A DNA stretch of 64,000 nucleotides from assembly GCF_003369915.1 (NCBI RefSeq), contig NC_046674.1, forward strand, positions 11,036,001 through 11,100,000, given 5' to 3'. This document shows positions 44,186 to 58,148 of this stretch, in pieces. A model generated the notes under the pieces. It was not told the origin of the DNA, did no database searches, and saw nothing but the letters and a program-made list of their open reading frames with translations. Every line of letters begins with the position of its first letter. Position 1 is the stretch's first letter. The position numbers and the translations under genes were made by a program. Origin of the DNA: Drosophila miranda. Lineage: Eukaryota; Arthropoda; Insecta; Diptera; Drosophilidae.

Positions 44186-47100
44186 CGGACTATATCCACA
44201 CATGTTTAAGTTCCTAGAAAGAACGAGGGAGAGAGAAGAAGTCTCGGGTCGAGCAGCAGTTGGGGGGGTGTTCAATCATGACTTAAGGGAAGACTTTATG
44301 AGACCAAAGTTCGTTCACTACCCATTTACACATTTAATTGCATTCCCGTTATAGCAGTATTCCATTGAAAGATTTTACCATTAGTTAGACCTAGCGATGG
44401 GATGACCAGTTATTATTAACAGTTATATATTTTTCAGCTACTATCTCTGTCATATCCATGGCCTGCTGCAGTCATCTGTTTGGCTGATCTTCGGATGTGG
44501 GCGGTTCTCACAGCGATTCTCCTGCTCGTTCCATGTTTATTTATGGAGAGATATTCACAGCGAGATTCGTTTCTCATTTGCCTGAATTTTCCGCTGTGGG
44601 AGGAGCCAAGATCTCATTCAGTGTGTGTGTGTGTGTCTGAATGTTTTCAATGTGTTTACAATTATATGGAAAATATGATTTTTCAACAAATGAAAATTCA
44701 GCACGCTCACACACATGACGAAGTGCGTTTTTATTGGATTTGTTAAGGCGACTAGATGAAGGGCTACCTCTACAAAATGTTAGCCAATATCAAGACATAT
44801 GTTGTGCAATTTTTAACGTTTACATTAAAGGATATGAAAATATCTTCAAACGTGCAATAAAGGAAGGAAAATTGTATGTTTTTTTTAAGCTATGAGGTCA
44901 TATTATCACCATCTATCAATGCCTTGAATCCGCATCTATCAGACATCCGTATAGTTTTCTGTAGAGTAAGAGATTTTCTACCACTTTGCAACCATCCAAT
45001 ATGCTTAAGCTTCTCTAAGTTCCATTTAAAACAAACATAAGAAGTATCTCAAAGAGTGCCCAAACTCAATTGGTTTGTAAACATTAAACTGGAAATCATG
45101 GCAAACATTATTCTAATCAAAATATTTCCCAAGAAGTACTTTAAATACTACACCCGATTACAGCTGCTGTCTCGCGGAAGAACCAGATAATGACAGGAGA
45201 GAGATTGGTTTATCTCCACACAGCCTCCTGACATTGCTATCTGGTAGAATTTCCTTTCCAATTTTTACGACTTCTCAGAGAGAGAAAGCAAAGAGGAGAG
45301 TAAACGGGGTGTAGTCAAGTACGCAATTTTTGAAACGAAAGTCTTGGTCTATATCTTGAAAGGTCGTAAAATAATTGTGTATACATTTCAAACAGGACTA
45401 CGATCGATTTTTACGATTGTTCTGTTCTCAAGTAGAAAGCAGAGATCATTTGAAAGAAATAAAAACAAAATACTCGTACCACATACGGAATACTGAAAGA
45501 CCAATTGAAGTTGTAGCAGCAACAGTTCCGTTCCCACATGTGTGGAAGATGCCACAAAGGATTTTTCACGCTCTCTCTCGCTTTATTCAAATTTTACGAT
45601 CGCTTACCGCTGGAAAAATGGGTCATAAAACAATGGGTTATCCTACGAGTATGCCCCCGACTGATCCTCCTCCCAGTCACCCGGCCAGAGTCGCTAGACA
45701 ACCCACTCCTCCGCCCTGAGGGCCACACATTGGAGAGATGTCGCTGGTCCCGGCTCGGATCGGATCGGCTCGGTTCGGCTCTACTATGTTTTGGTTGATT
45801 ATTTTTAGATCTATGCTGGGAATAGTATTGGAAACAAATATTGTTTTTTATGGCTCAGCTCAGATCGGTTCTGAATCAGTGTGGAACGCGAAAAACCAAA
45901 GACAAAACAACAAGAGTCTGAAATAACAGTGTTTTCGTTTTCGTTTTCGTTTTGGTTTTCCATTTTCCTTTTGACGGATCGGTCGTGTTAAGCCATAAAA
46001 CGCCGCTAGTCTTGTTTGTTTAGTTCCCGTGGCCCAACCGCAACTTAATCGTTATAGTTATAGTTTAGTGCGTGACTACTTCTGCTCTGTGGGTCTCTTG
46101 ATTTATGGGGTGACTCCCCCGGATCACATCGCATCACATCACATCTGCATAGGATATATGTATGTATGTACATATGTCGGGGGGCAATCAACACCTTGTC
46201 AAAATTTGATTTGCTCACTCGACACTCGCGGTCGGAGCACATCTCATCTTATCCCATCTCATTCCATCTCCGTTTCCATCTCCAGATCAAAGACAACAAA
46301 TCATCGATCAGCACGGATTTGTGGCTGTGCTCAACAACAGGCGATTTGTCAAAATTGAATGGGGTCCCGTGCCACGGTCCCCATCCAGCGCATCCTCTCT
46401 CTCCCCCATCGACACGAACATTAACATCTAGTAGAGCCTATTTATAAGCGCCGTAAAATGCAGCACCGGGTCCGGGCTATTAGGTGCGTGTTGTTGTTTG
46501 ACAACAAATACAAGGACCGCACCGAACCGCTCTCGTCGCCAGCGCTTTTCTCATCTCCGCTGTGCGTTCGTTACACATCATTGACAGCAAATTATCCACA
46601 TTACCTGAATTGTCAGACCGGTCGCCCATTAGCCATTACGGCGGTGTGAACGTGACCTTTGGTGGCCATTAAATGGCACACTTTGAGTCCAACGGAGCAG
46701 CGCAACGCAGCGCATTCGGTTGTACCCGGACTGCGTCCCGGAATCGGAAATTTATGCGATTCTTGACACTAGTTGCGTGGCACCATAGTCCCAGTCTCAA
46801 TCTTGGCTACTGCTGCTGCTGCCCCTGCCGCATGGATGATGTTTAGTTTCGAGCTGGAAGCCGAGACGATTTCGAGACGATTTCTATATCGTATGGCAAA
46901 TGAAATGCGTGAGCAATAATGTGGTTGTTGACCTGTGAAGCGGGAGGGTTTTCTTCCCCACCAAGTTATTTGTTGGTAACAGGTGCTGGACTCTGAGGCA
47001 ATCAGAGGAGCAATGTTTACCGAGCAGTTAGTTTGTGCAACCAATATAATATTGTGGGGGCAGTGGTGCCCCGTAAAGTATGCAGCGGGGCTTAGTTATT

Positions 47101-47583
47101 CTTGAGACTCCACACAAACACCTAAGAAAAGGTAGCCACAGGCTCTGGAGCAGGAGCAGGAGCAGAAGCGGCAGGAGTTAAGTTTTATAATGACTTCCAG
47201 GATTTTCTGAGGTAGCCATTTCCAAGACCGTTTTGATTTGTTTTCATTTTTGCCATACCCCTTTATTGATTTTATCGTTTCCTAGGTTCAGGGCTGATCG
47301 ATAATCAGCGATAATTAGCACGCAGTAAGCTTGAAAATTATTTATCGGTTCGCGCAGCCGGCAGCTCATTTGCACTTGAAGAAAAAAGCGTATAAATTCA
47401 GTAATAATTCCATCTTTCTTGTTATATTCCCACTTCAAAGAGAGCAATGTGTACAGTACTCAAAAGTATAAACTTTCGTGTGGCCCCCAAACTGCGGGAA
47501 TCTCATAGATTATTGCTTCGTATTACTCATATTGATTTCCAGCCCAAAAACGAAAAGAAGGAAAAAAGAGCATTGCAGGGCAC

Positions 47584-47618
47584 TCGCAGGGCATCCGCAG
47601 GGCATCCGCAGGGCAGCG
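47584..47618. repeat. 11-bp tandem repeat (GCAGGGCATCC)
   Basis: About three head-to-tail units of GCAGGGCATCC, within the FoxL1 upstream desert. Confidence 0.85.
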
Positions 47619-50600
47619 GATGTGTTCACCCTCTCTCCGGGGCGGATCATCCATACATACATATGTACATACGTACAAAATACTCGTAAACCAGGCACTC
47701 ACCGTGATTGCTTTCGTAGCCGGCGATGCCGAATGAATCAAGTGAAAATGTGAATGAATTTCGCACGTTTTAAGTGCCAAATTATCGGGTGCTCAGGGGC
47801 GGAAAGGAATATCAAACAGTTTTGCTGCACAGGTTTAAAAACAATAAACTTTCAACAATCGGCAGCAAGGCAGCAAGGCAGAAATCCAGAGGCAACCGTG
47901 TATTTGTTGCGGGTATGTTTGTTTATTTGTTTAAATTTAGAATATCGACCACATTAAAATAGTAACAGCTTCAAAAGCCTCTCAAGTGGCACCCCGGCCC
48001 CCGTTAGAGGAAGAGAGCCATTAAACAGATTTTCAAGATGTATTATGGCCAAGAAGCATTGTTAACTCTGTACCGCATCCATCCCATCCGCATCCACCTT
48101 TGCCACACAGCAACGCAGCAAACACAACCAACACTCCCTTCCAGGCCAGGCCAGGCCACAATGCTCGGTTGACCCCGCGGGTAATTTGCACTTCAAAGAG
48201 AGAGCGAGCCATGCAATCTGTTTATGCCATCAAGTGGGCCAGCTGGTGGTGCTGGTGGGCCCCCGAAGATCTATGGCATTTATGAGTAACGGAGTAACGC
48301 GAGCGGTGGGGAGGGGAGCGAAGCAGGGGGCCAGAATGGGCCCTGGGAATACAAGAGTGCCATGTGCTAATGAGGCGGTAATTCGGTTCGACTCGATTCG
48401 AATTCCCCCAATGTCTGCCACTGTTACTGCCCCAATGGCTGCCTCCCGCACCTAATTATCGCACATTATTGGCGCAGTAAGTGAAATAATCTGTGGCGAG
48501 AAGTCATGGCAACTCCTCTGGTGGCCGGAGTAGTAGTCAGGACTGTCGTGTCTGTCTACGCTCCTGACATGCCATCATCGATCCTTGTCGTAAGCTAAAG
48601 CAGCTGTCAAATCTCCAGTTGACAGCCACTTTCATTTCGATGCATTATTAAAATACGGCAGCGGCAACATCCAGACACCATCCTCCACAACGTCCTTGTC
48701 CCCAAGCGACCCAACTCACCTCAACCCAACCCCCATCCCCCAACAGACCACGCCACGCCACATCCATGCCACATTCATCCCACACTGACACCGCAGAGCA
48801 GCGCAGCGTAGCCCAGGTGAGCCGTGGCAAAAGCCAAAGCCCGTCGCAGACATCTTGGCGACTGTCGGAGAGAACTCTTGTTTATTTTCCATGGGAAAGT
48901 CAGACATGGGGCCATGGCGGCTTCTGCCGCTACTGTTGCTGCTACTGCTGCTGTTGCACTTGGCAATCGACTGCTGCTGCTGCTTCTGTTTATGTGTGTT
49001 GTGTGTTTGTATGTAAATACCAAGTACGCAAAACTTCATGCAGTGCCCCATGCTCCATGCCCCAGAGTCTTCTACATGCCCAAGTCCGGAACACACGCAT
49101 CGCGTCAGCAGCGGCGCAACAAAGGCACGTGTAAACAACCGGAGCTAGGCCCCCCGCTCCACCCCACTGGAAGGCAACTTCTTCCCTCTCTCCCTTCCCA
49201 TAAGTGACGATATAACAAGAATGCGATGCAGAGGCACTTGTTGCCACATCGAAGTTTTGATACCCTCCAGGCGATCGAAAAGCAGAAACCAGAAAAGAAC
49301 AAAGATTAACTCTCTTGAGAGAAGATTCAATTTGGTGGCAAAACTTGTGGTTAAACCGATAAGCCCCTCCCGTTGTTGCTGTCCCTTTCAGGCCCTCTCT
49401 CCCCTTGCATAGTGTTTATCTTTCATCTCTCATCCTTTTAACAGTTCAATGGTGAGAAGCAGCAGGAGCTAAGCTCAAAGGAAACCAAAAGGAGAGCGCA
49501 TGCTACGGCTGTTACTGTTGCTATCCCTTACTGGCGCTCTCTTACGTAAACTCCTCTCTGATTAAGCATAGCTGGAGAGCACAGGTACAGGTGGAGAGTA
49601 GGATCGTGAGAAAATTAACTGTTAGAGCTGTTGAAGTGCTATTTAGCTATCCCTTTCACACTTCAATAGCACTTACCTGCAGTTGTAGAGCGAGGTAGCA
49701 GATCTCCTACGCTAAATGTCAGAGCTCACCACAAAATCTCCACGCCCGCTTCGGTGCAGAGTGCATTATAAAAAGGGCATGTACGTATGAATATTTTTTA
49801 TACGGAATGCAGGCCGTCAAGGCGTGGCGCGGCAGACAGAGTGGCGTCAAAAGTTGCCCGAGTCGGGGGCTGGGTGTCGGAAGGCTGTATGTATGTGTTT
49901 GTGTGTATTTGTATGTGCCTGTGCCTGCCCCGGGAGGCTGGCTGTTATGAAAACAACGGCAGCCAAAAACCACTTGGCACGGGCCGCACCTCGTTGTAGG
50001 ACCCGACCCAATGGTAAATGCTCGACAGTTTGATATGCGGTTTGGCAGAGCCAGCAAAATATCAGTTTTCCATTGCAGAACAGGACCACTAGCAGCAGGA
50101 ACACCAGCAAGGAGCTTTTCACTTGCTGATTTAATTTTCCATGGCCGACTTTTGGCCAGGCCCCGGCTTTGGCTCAGGTTGGTGGCATGCGGAGGCGTGC
50201 GGAGGCGTGGGTGGTCCAGTGGCCAGAGGAAAAACTCGTCAAATGTTTACAAGCAAATATGCCACATCATCAGAGGCAAAGAGAGGGGCAGAGGGGGAGA
50301 GAGGAACTACCGTTGGATGCAGTAGGGGTGGTGTGCTCTTTAACTGCGCTTCTCTGGGAATTTGTAGTTTCCCCTCTCTCAGTCGCACTCTCTCTAGTCA
50401 GAATCTTGTTAAGCCACGACCTGCGGGGGAGTGAGCAGGAGGATTGGGTTTTGGGAGGCCAGAGAGAAGGAAAAAGAGAGAGAGAGAGCGAGAGACAATA
50501 AGTTGGAATTCGCTTTGATCTTTTCGCACTTTTAAATGTTTGAGAAATCTTTGTAAAAGGCATGAATCGGATTTCGGAGAACCAATAAAAAATTAATGGC

Positions 50601-51366
50601 AGGCAGTCTGTTACTGTTGCGGCTGCCACTGTGGCAGCAACAGCAGCAGCAGCAGCAGTAGCGGCAGCGGCTGTTATTTGTTTTTTAAATTTTCTGTTTG
50701 ATAAAGCGCACCACAAACAAAATGGGTGGCAAAAAGCGAATTTCCTCCCGAAATCGAGAAAAGAAATAAATATATGTACGGCTGTGCAACTAGTTCAATG
50801 GAAACGCTGCTGCTGCTGCGGCTGCTGCCATCTCCTTCTGCTTCTCTCTCCTGCCCCCTCGCGCTGTCTCTTTCGCTCCCTGATTTACATTTGATTCGAT
50901 TGGAAGGCGGAAATCTTTGGCAATTGCAGATTAATGCCCTGACAGCTGCCTGGCAGCCTGACTGCCTGGCTCCTGGATCGGGGCCCAGCTCCCGTTGCCT
51001 TCTCAGGTGTCAGGATACTTTGCGCTGATTAGATAAACATTTTGGGGAAATGTGTTAAGCCTTGTTTGGCTTTTGTTTTTGCCCCATCCCACGGGGGAGG
51101 CGGAGTGGGGCTAAGTGCGGGCTGCCTTTAAAGCCAACTTTCTGCGGGCCAAGACAGCGGCCCAGCGCAAATGGCATTTTTATTGAGCCATTAAAATTTT
51201 CGTTTCGTTTCGTTTCTTGGATTCGATGCCTAGTCGGAGTCGTGGGGGGATGTCTTCGTGTACGTAGATGGCGATATCTGGCGGCCAGGACATCGTTGTA
51301 CCCCCGCTGATGCTGCTGCTGCTGCTATTCCCCTCTAACATTTTGATTAACGTGCTCCTGATGCTC

Positions 51367-51610
51367 GTTATACCCGGTACTTGAAGAGCATAAAGGGTAT
51401 GTGCTCTGCATGGATGGGAGCTGGAACTTTGAAGGTATGGGACTACCATTTGGCAAGCCTATAGCCAGGATTATTATCTATATGTCCAACAAAAATTACT
51501 GCAATCGGTTAGTTAATACAGCCACTGTAAGACTTATGTATGTATGTAAATCTTATTAGCGGGTATCCCATAGTCGAAGTCTCGACCATAGCTTTCTTAC
51601 TTGTTTTTTT
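51367..51610 (+). mobile_element. Short DINE-1/Helitron remnant
   Basis: The 5' end is GTTATACCCGGTACTTGAAG and the 3' end carries GGGTATCCCATAGTCGAAGT followed by TCTCGACCATAGCTTTCTTA and CTTGTTTT, the typical DINE-1 (INE-1/SGM-type) terminus with a small hairpin (GTCGA...TCGAC). At about 244 bp, it is internally shortened, as non-autonomous copies usually are, and has no Rep/helicase. It lies in non-coding DNA. Confidence 0.85.
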
Positions 51611-54539
51611 ATGGGGATGGTTTCTTTTTTCCTTTTTGCGTGCCCGCAAATATCCCACCTAAGGGGATAAAGTTGTGAAATATTTTGGGATTTGCGCGAC
51701 TTAGGAGCTGTCCCATTCCCATTGCCACTTCAGGGCCCCGTCCCCAATACCTTTCGCGTGGCTAAAACGCTGTAGGTGATTAGGCAACAATCCATATTTC
51801 TTGCGGCCAGCGATCGTTCCCGTTCCACACCAGAAATAGCCAACAACTGCGACCATTTTTTCGGTCACTGGCGCTAAAGATTTATGTACATATTTGTTCT
51901 TGGGTTTTTGGGAATTTGCCTCATTAGCTGCATCCCTTGTCTTGGCCCCCAGACCTAAATCTAAACCCCATACCACACCACACCACACCAAACTCCCGCA
52001 CCCCCGCGTCCAAACACCCATCACACCTGGGGGCGTGTGCGTGTGCTTATCACATGAATGTCATTACGCACCTCTACCTAAGACCCCCCATCTCCAACTC
52101 CATCTCCATCTCCAGCTATAACTTTGTGCCCCCACCCCCATCCGCGTCCCTGCATAAAAGTGCGAATGTGAATCCGAATGGGAATACGTGAGTTCTGCAA
52201 GTTATGTGCGCGTAAGTGAATGAAATTACCGTAAGGCATTTAACCAATGCAAGAAAGACTCTCGGAATAGATACATAAATGACAATGCCACAAGCAGGGA
52301 GTACGTACTACGGACTGCGGAATACAGGGAGCGGGAACAGGGAGAGCTGAAGCTGAATCCGAGGCTGAAGGGATATATCTCCAGCCACAAAACGTTTAAA
52401 GACGAGCGTCTCCTCAGCACTTGGTATAAAAATTGTGCTACTGCCTCCTCCACCTCCACCTCCACCTCCACCACCTCCTACTCCTCTTATTCTAGACGCC
52501 ATCCAAAACCTTGACTGGTTGTCTCTCTCTCTATATCTCTCCATCTCTCCCTCACTCTTTCCCATCCCCTTCCCCGTCTCTCTCTCACTCTCTTGCTATA
52601 CGGCGTAAGGCGCGCTTATCGTTTTGACAGGAATATCTGCGCTTTCTAAATGCCGACGCCGTCGTTTATGACGCTGACTGCTGCGCTTACGATTGAGTCT
52701 GCCACAGCCGCAGCCACAGCCACACCAGAGCCCCACATCTCTGCCATCGCCTGCTCTCCATCTGAGGAACGAACCTTCTTTTGTCGCAGCATTTGCCGTG
52801 CGCCGTAAAAACGTGCTGTGCCTGGTTGTTACTTTAATGGCTTTTACTCCCCACGAATCCCGGAGTCGTCAGGCGAATTATGGAAGCTGCCGTTGCCGTC
52901 GCCGTCGCCGTCGCCACTGCCACTGCCAGCGCCACCGCCACCGCCGTCGCCGACTGGGATCCCTGGCTTCGTCCTGGCTTTGTTTTTCAGCACTTTCGCG
53001 TGCCTGCGTGTGTATTTAATAGTCTGTGGTTTGACATTGACTGCCTGGCCCTATATACTCGTACACACGGCTATACGGGTATATACAGATATGCCCGGAA
53101 TTATATACACATAAAGTGCTCTGCATTAATGCGCCGCTCAAGTTGTAAGCCGAGTGAAAGGGCTGAAAGGCTGGCGATGATTTCGTGCCCAGCGAGATCC
53201 ACCTGCCTCCGTACCCCCGTGCCCCCGTGCCGCCTACCCGCACCATATCCACACAGCCAGCGATTCGATTATCGTGTCAAATTTTAATTACTCAAATTAC
53301 AGCGCGGCTCTTTATGCCCCCGATTTACTTTCTCTAATGCTCTCAGACTCTCACCTCCCCCACCCTCCCCGTTAATGTATATCTCTCAGAGAGTTGTCAA
53401 CGCTGTCAGAGAATGTCTTTTGGTCATTAAACATCCGGACTGGTCGAGGCGGGGATTTGTGGGGACATTTTAAAGCCTGCTAAATAAGTGAAACAATTGA
53501 CCCGAGGGTGAATATTTGCCCCTCCAGGGATGTCAGGCAGCTCCTGACTGGAGAAGCTGGGAAGTTCCTTAGATTTTGATGGAACTGGGAAACCATGTTG
53601 TGGGAAGCAGTAACGGTAGCCGCAGCTTTAAGGTTTATTCTGCTATAAAAGCGGGTTGTATTATTAATATATCCATAATTATGCAAAATATCTTGTTATT
53701 TAGTTTTATATATAACCCTTAAAGTTATCACTCAAGCAAAATACCTGCAGAGATAACAAACAGTAGTCTTAGGAATAGAACACACACAAATTTTGGAAAG
53801 ATAAATTCTAATTTAAGCTAAAGAATTCACAAAAACTACAAAAATCTTTGAAGAAGTGGAGTATTTTCCACTAAATCCCTGTTTTATTCGGGCCCACTTT
53901 ATATAACGGAATTTATATCAGATCCATTGATTTGTATCTGTTTTTTTTAGCTATTGTAAAGTAAAGTTTGAGAACCCGGCAAGAAGGGAATTCTGATCAG
54001 CTTTCGAATAGATGTAAGGGGTAATATAATTTAAGATCATATTTTACATAGAATCGACATTAAATAACCATAAATATTAAGTTTAATCAAATTTAAAGAC
54101 ATTTGTTTAACCATTTCTTATCATTTTTATAAATATGGCTCTTCTCTTATCTTTTTCGCTAATGCATTTTGTGGGTGGAGAGGAAGAGGACCTTTCCTTT
54201 TTCTGCCAAGTTCATCAATTCGCCGGCAATTTGACACGCAGCTCGGGGTCTATTAACCAAAGCGAGCCATGGCAAAAAGGATTTGCCCGGCAAGGCAACC
54301 AGTAGCCAAAAAATATCTCTGTCTATCCATCTTTGGTTTAAAATCTGGTGGAAAAAAAGGGAGGATGAGGCTAAAGCGGACGAGCCTGAGGAGGTGGTTG
54401 GGGGGAAGGGGGGATGGGATGGATGGCAGTAGAAGCGACGACTTAGGCCGCGTTAGTCCTTTAATATGCCAAGATTGACGTCGATTATGCATTAATAGGA
54501 CACGCACTATAAATAACGCGCCTCTGGGCGTCTCCTTCC

Positions 54540-54540
<1 letters not shown>

Positions 54541-54571
<31 letters not shown>
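54541..54571. repeat. CT microsatellite
   Basis: An almost perfect (CT) run of about 15 units, a GAGA-factor type sequence on the other strand. Confidence 0.9.
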
Positions 54572-55100
54572 ATGCATTGTCGTGCCGTGACGTCTGAGGG
54601 GCCTAATGAACGGTTTTTTGAGCATACGTTCCACGTTGCCGCCGCCCCAGGGAGTGAGCGGGAGCGTGACAGATAGAGAGTGCCGTTGGTGGCGCTTCGA
54701 ATTCCGCATCCCGCTTCGAATTTTGCGCTGACATTGATTGATTATAAATCGGCATACATTGCAAATCCAAAGGGAACACAATAACTGCTCTGCTTATCCT
54801 TTGTGTGGTGTGGTTCTTGTGCTGCTTCTGCTTCTGCTGCTGCTGCTGCTGCTTCTGCGGTTGCCTTTGTTTGGTCTGTGACAGCTTTTAATCTAGCACG
54901 AGGCGACGGAAACATCACCACGCCACACCACCAACAACAATGATATAGGGCTGCTAAAGTGCCTGGGACTCGAGCATATTTGAAAATCACTTTAGTTCAT
55001 ATTTCGGACACACACATTGAGCCAGAGACCCTGAAAGCCTGTGAGCCTGAGACCTTAGCCAGTTGTCATTCGAGAGAGAAGTCCAATCCAGTCCGTTTCT

Positions 55101-55133
55101 GATGCTGGTGCTGATGCTGATGCTGATGCTGGT
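55101..55133. repeat. GATGCT hexamer tandem
   Basis: Five to six units of GATGCT/GGTGCT. Confidence 0.85.
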
Positions 55134-55289
55134 CCAGGGCGTTAATGATGCGGTTTTTGGTCAGCCGCAGTCTCTATCTATTCCATCCTCAGACCTTCAT
55201 TGACTGCTGTACACGCAATTTACATAATGGCCATCGCCTCCTAGATGTGGGATGCAGGAGTGGGAGTGGAGCGGAACGTAGGAGGCTTT

Positions 55290-55336
55290 CAACAACAACA
55301 ACAACAACAAAAACAAAAACAACAACAGCAATGAAG
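55290..55336. repeat. CAA microsatellite
   Basis: Runs of CAA with AAAAAC interruptions; no coding context. Confidence 0.85.
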
Positions 55337-55404
55337 CCCCCAGTTGATGGCACGTTTTTGATTTCAATTGCTATTGCCAGTAGTTTCACTTGACTTTATG
55401 TCCA

Positions 55405-55452
55405 CTCCTACTCCTGCTCCTGCTCCTGCTCCTGCTCCCGCTTCCGCTCCTG
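55405..55452. repeat. CTCCTG hexamer tandem
   Basis: Head-to-tail CTCCTG/CTCCCG units, flanked by ACTCCT. Confidence 0.85.
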
Positions 55453-56607
55453 TCCTCTGCGCTCGGGTGCTCCTTTTTGGATGTCTGGCCTATATAGGTT
55501 GCTTGGCGCCATTTTATGTACGTAGCAAAACAAAAGTTATGGCCCGATTTTCCCTATCTATCGCCTATGTCTTCCTCTCACATTCCCCACTCCCACACTC
55601 CTAGAGTGCCACAATGCCACATTGTTTTTGGGTTGGGGGCGTTCTGGTAACAAGTGGGACATTTGCCAGTTTGTCTTGTTGTTGATGTTGTTGGCAGCAA
55701 TAAAACTGAGAAAGAATCGTTGACGCCACCCTTTTTTTTTGTTGCGTTGGTCCTTTGCCTGGTCTAAAAGTTACGTTACGCATCTACGAGTAATAGGAAA
55801 TCGGTATAAGTAGATGTGCACACAATCCAATTCGTAGTTTCTCTTATCCAGACCGTCCCCTTGGCTCTATGATAATTTTAAGCAAGCGAAAGCGAAGCAG
55901 GATCCGCAAACAGAGACAATTACGTGGCGCTTTCCCGGCCAGGACAATCCTGATGATGGGAAATGTAGAGGTCTAAGAGGATATACACGCACGCAGCTCA
56001 GGACTCAGGACTCAGCTCCTCAGCTATGGCAAATTAATAGCGAATACACACACACACCACACACACACACATGTGCTCGTAAAATGTAATGTCATAAGTG
56101 CTGCGCTGAACCTAAAACATTCCGCTTAACGCGGGTCCCCATCCCCACCCACTCAGCATCCTAGCAATAGGCAAGAAATACAGTGATACAGCGCAGAGAT
56201 TCGACCAAAAGATACCCGCTGTGTAGTTTATCTCATGACGATAACACTTTTCTTCTGTTAATTCCTCTCATGGAGTGTACTTAAAACGGGTATTTTTTCT
56301 ATATCGGGATAAATACATAACTCTACCGAGTTTTCTTTCTGACAACTAGCTGGGTAGATGGAAAATACCACTGGTACCCCTTTCTAGAACATACCCCTGG
56401 TACTCCAGGACTTACGAGGTACAAAATGTTGCTTCCACTTTAGCTTCTACTCGTATCTTGAGGATTTGCCATTTTCCGGGGCGGGGGTAAAATATTCGGA
56501 TTAGTTATGCTGTTGGTCTGCCCCGGGCAGTGTCTGCCCGGCTTCCTCTTCCTCCAAACGGGGGAGGGTGGCTCTTGTTCCCTTTGTGACCAAGATGAAG
56601 ACCAGAA

Positions 56608-56638
56608 GCAGGACCAGGACCAGGACCAGGACCAGGAC
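56608..56638. repeat. AGGACC hexamer tandem
   Basis: Five units of AGGACC. Confidence 0.85.
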
Positions 56639-58148
56639 TATAACTAATTCCATGGTTATGTATTGTAGTTTTCCTGGCCTTTCCTGGCGCTTAACTGCAG
56701 CATTCATTGCTCACAAATTGGCAGGGAGAGCCGGCGGCTTCTATTCTGCAGTTCTCCCTGAATAACTGTTGCTTGCTGGGGAGGATGGCAGGATTCCAGG
56801 TTACGTAGGAGGATTCCCCTGTTGTTCAGTCAGTTAGTGGCTTATTTGCTAGCGAAAAATATCCTGTTCCAGCTTCCGTAACGCACAAGGAGCACGCTTG
56901 GAGGGAGGCTCAGTGGCAGGGACTAGGGATCCATCTAGTTCATAGATTTATCTAAAATAAGTGAACCATCTAATTGTTCAATAAGTTCATCGTTGGCCCC
57001 CGGCTCTCAAGTTGAAGGCGGAAGGCCCTGCGAATCCTGGGGACACGAAGACCCACAATTCTTGTTGCTTGTTTAGAATATCCAGGGAATGAATAGCCAG
57101 CTTAGGCAAATGGAATCTGCACCTCACCCCAGCCCCAGCCCAAGCCCAAGCCCCAGCGACAGCCACAGCCCCAGTCCTACTGCCAGCAGCAGCCGCAGGC
57201 TCCATCCTCCAGTGGTGCTTAAACCCAAAATTAGGGGTGGTTCCAAGGAGTGTGTTTCGGTGTGTGGGTGAGTGGGGAGCGAGTGTGTCTGGGCCTTCTT
57301 ACGGGCCATAAAATTTAAAAGCGAGCAAAGCATTTTAGCTCTGGTGCAATTTATTAGGCCGGCTCATCGCGGCGCATTTTGTGCCTTTGCGTAACAATTG
57401 CCTTCATCTGTTGATAAATCCTTGGCCTGGCACCAAGTAAATTGAAAATATACCCCCGCCCTAGGACCTCGTCCCATTTCTAGACCCAATCCGATACCAA
57501 TCCCACATCACCACCACCCTCCAAAGGTGGACTCTGGTGTTGGATGTGCAGCGAACTGTGTCGCAGTTCTAATTATCCACGCACATGTCTCTGGCAACCA
57601 TCGCATCGGCCGCCGTTGAGCCTCAGACCGAATCAGAGTATGGGCTTTAAGCGAACCTTAAGGACATGGCAAGGACAAAGAGCTGGAGCTGTAAATGAAG
57701 CTGGTAACGGTAGCGCTTCCGTTTCTGCTGCTGCTTTTGCCTTTTATGCAACTGCATTGGCCACCCGCTGGCTGCCGGAGCGGCACTGGCATTCAAAACA
57801 GCAGCCAACTCTGCCCACCAGCTGTGCCGCTGCTGCCTCCGTATCCGAAAGTGGCGTGAAAGTTATGAATTTTAAACATTTTCTGCCAAGGAACTGAAAC
57901 CAGGAGCCGAACGGTGCAGAGGAGAACGCCCCTGCAGCAGCAGCAGCCACATCCATATATCAGCTCCGTGTCTTCGTGGCGACTGCAGATTTATAGCGTA
58001 CCCAGAATCACCAATTGTCGGTGAATCCTCCTTCTGTACTCCACATTGAAGGCGCAGTTCGCAAAAAATTGAAAGATATATTTATCAAAATTAAGTGTTG
58101 TATGAAAAATCTGTCTTGTCTTTGTCTTTTAAAATGGAATGACATTCC

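Larger units (their letters stand above)
43811..51366. other. Gene desert upstream of FoxL1, part 1
   Basis: No coding gene is supported in 7.5 kb. ORFs are short and low-complexity. Seen: a CpG-richer FoxL1 leader candidate (about 43,980-44,130), GT run (44,622-44,637), GTTTTC tandem (45,932-45,955), CATCA tandem (46,125-46,145), GAGCAG tandem (47,150-47,168), an 11-bp tandem at 47,584-47,618, CTG-rich tracts (48,925-48,985) and a GA run (50,473-50,492). Dispersed AT-rich homeodomain-type words are consistent with enhancers but cannot be resolved by eye. Confidence 0.55.
51611..58148. other. Gene desert upstream of FoxL1, part 2
   Basis: No gene is supported in 6.5 kb. Simple repeats dominate: CCTCCA (52,440-52,490), CCGTCG/CCACTG (52,890-52,955), CT (54,541-54,571), CTG/TTC (54,820-54,865), GATGCT (55,101-55,132), CAA (55,290-55,335), CTCCTG (55,405-55,452), CA (56,046-56,071), AGGACC (56,608-56,638), CCCAAG/CCCAGC (57,126-57,158). 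Between them are unique stretches, for example 53,260-53,300 and 54,470-54,510, with clustered TAATTA/ATGCATTAA words. Confidence 0.55.

Noticed and set aside
56205-56320. GATACCCGCTG...CGGGTATTTT pair as a transposon
   Set aside because: Only the short CGGGTAT words match DINE-type ends; no hairpin or further signature was found, so it is too weak to call.
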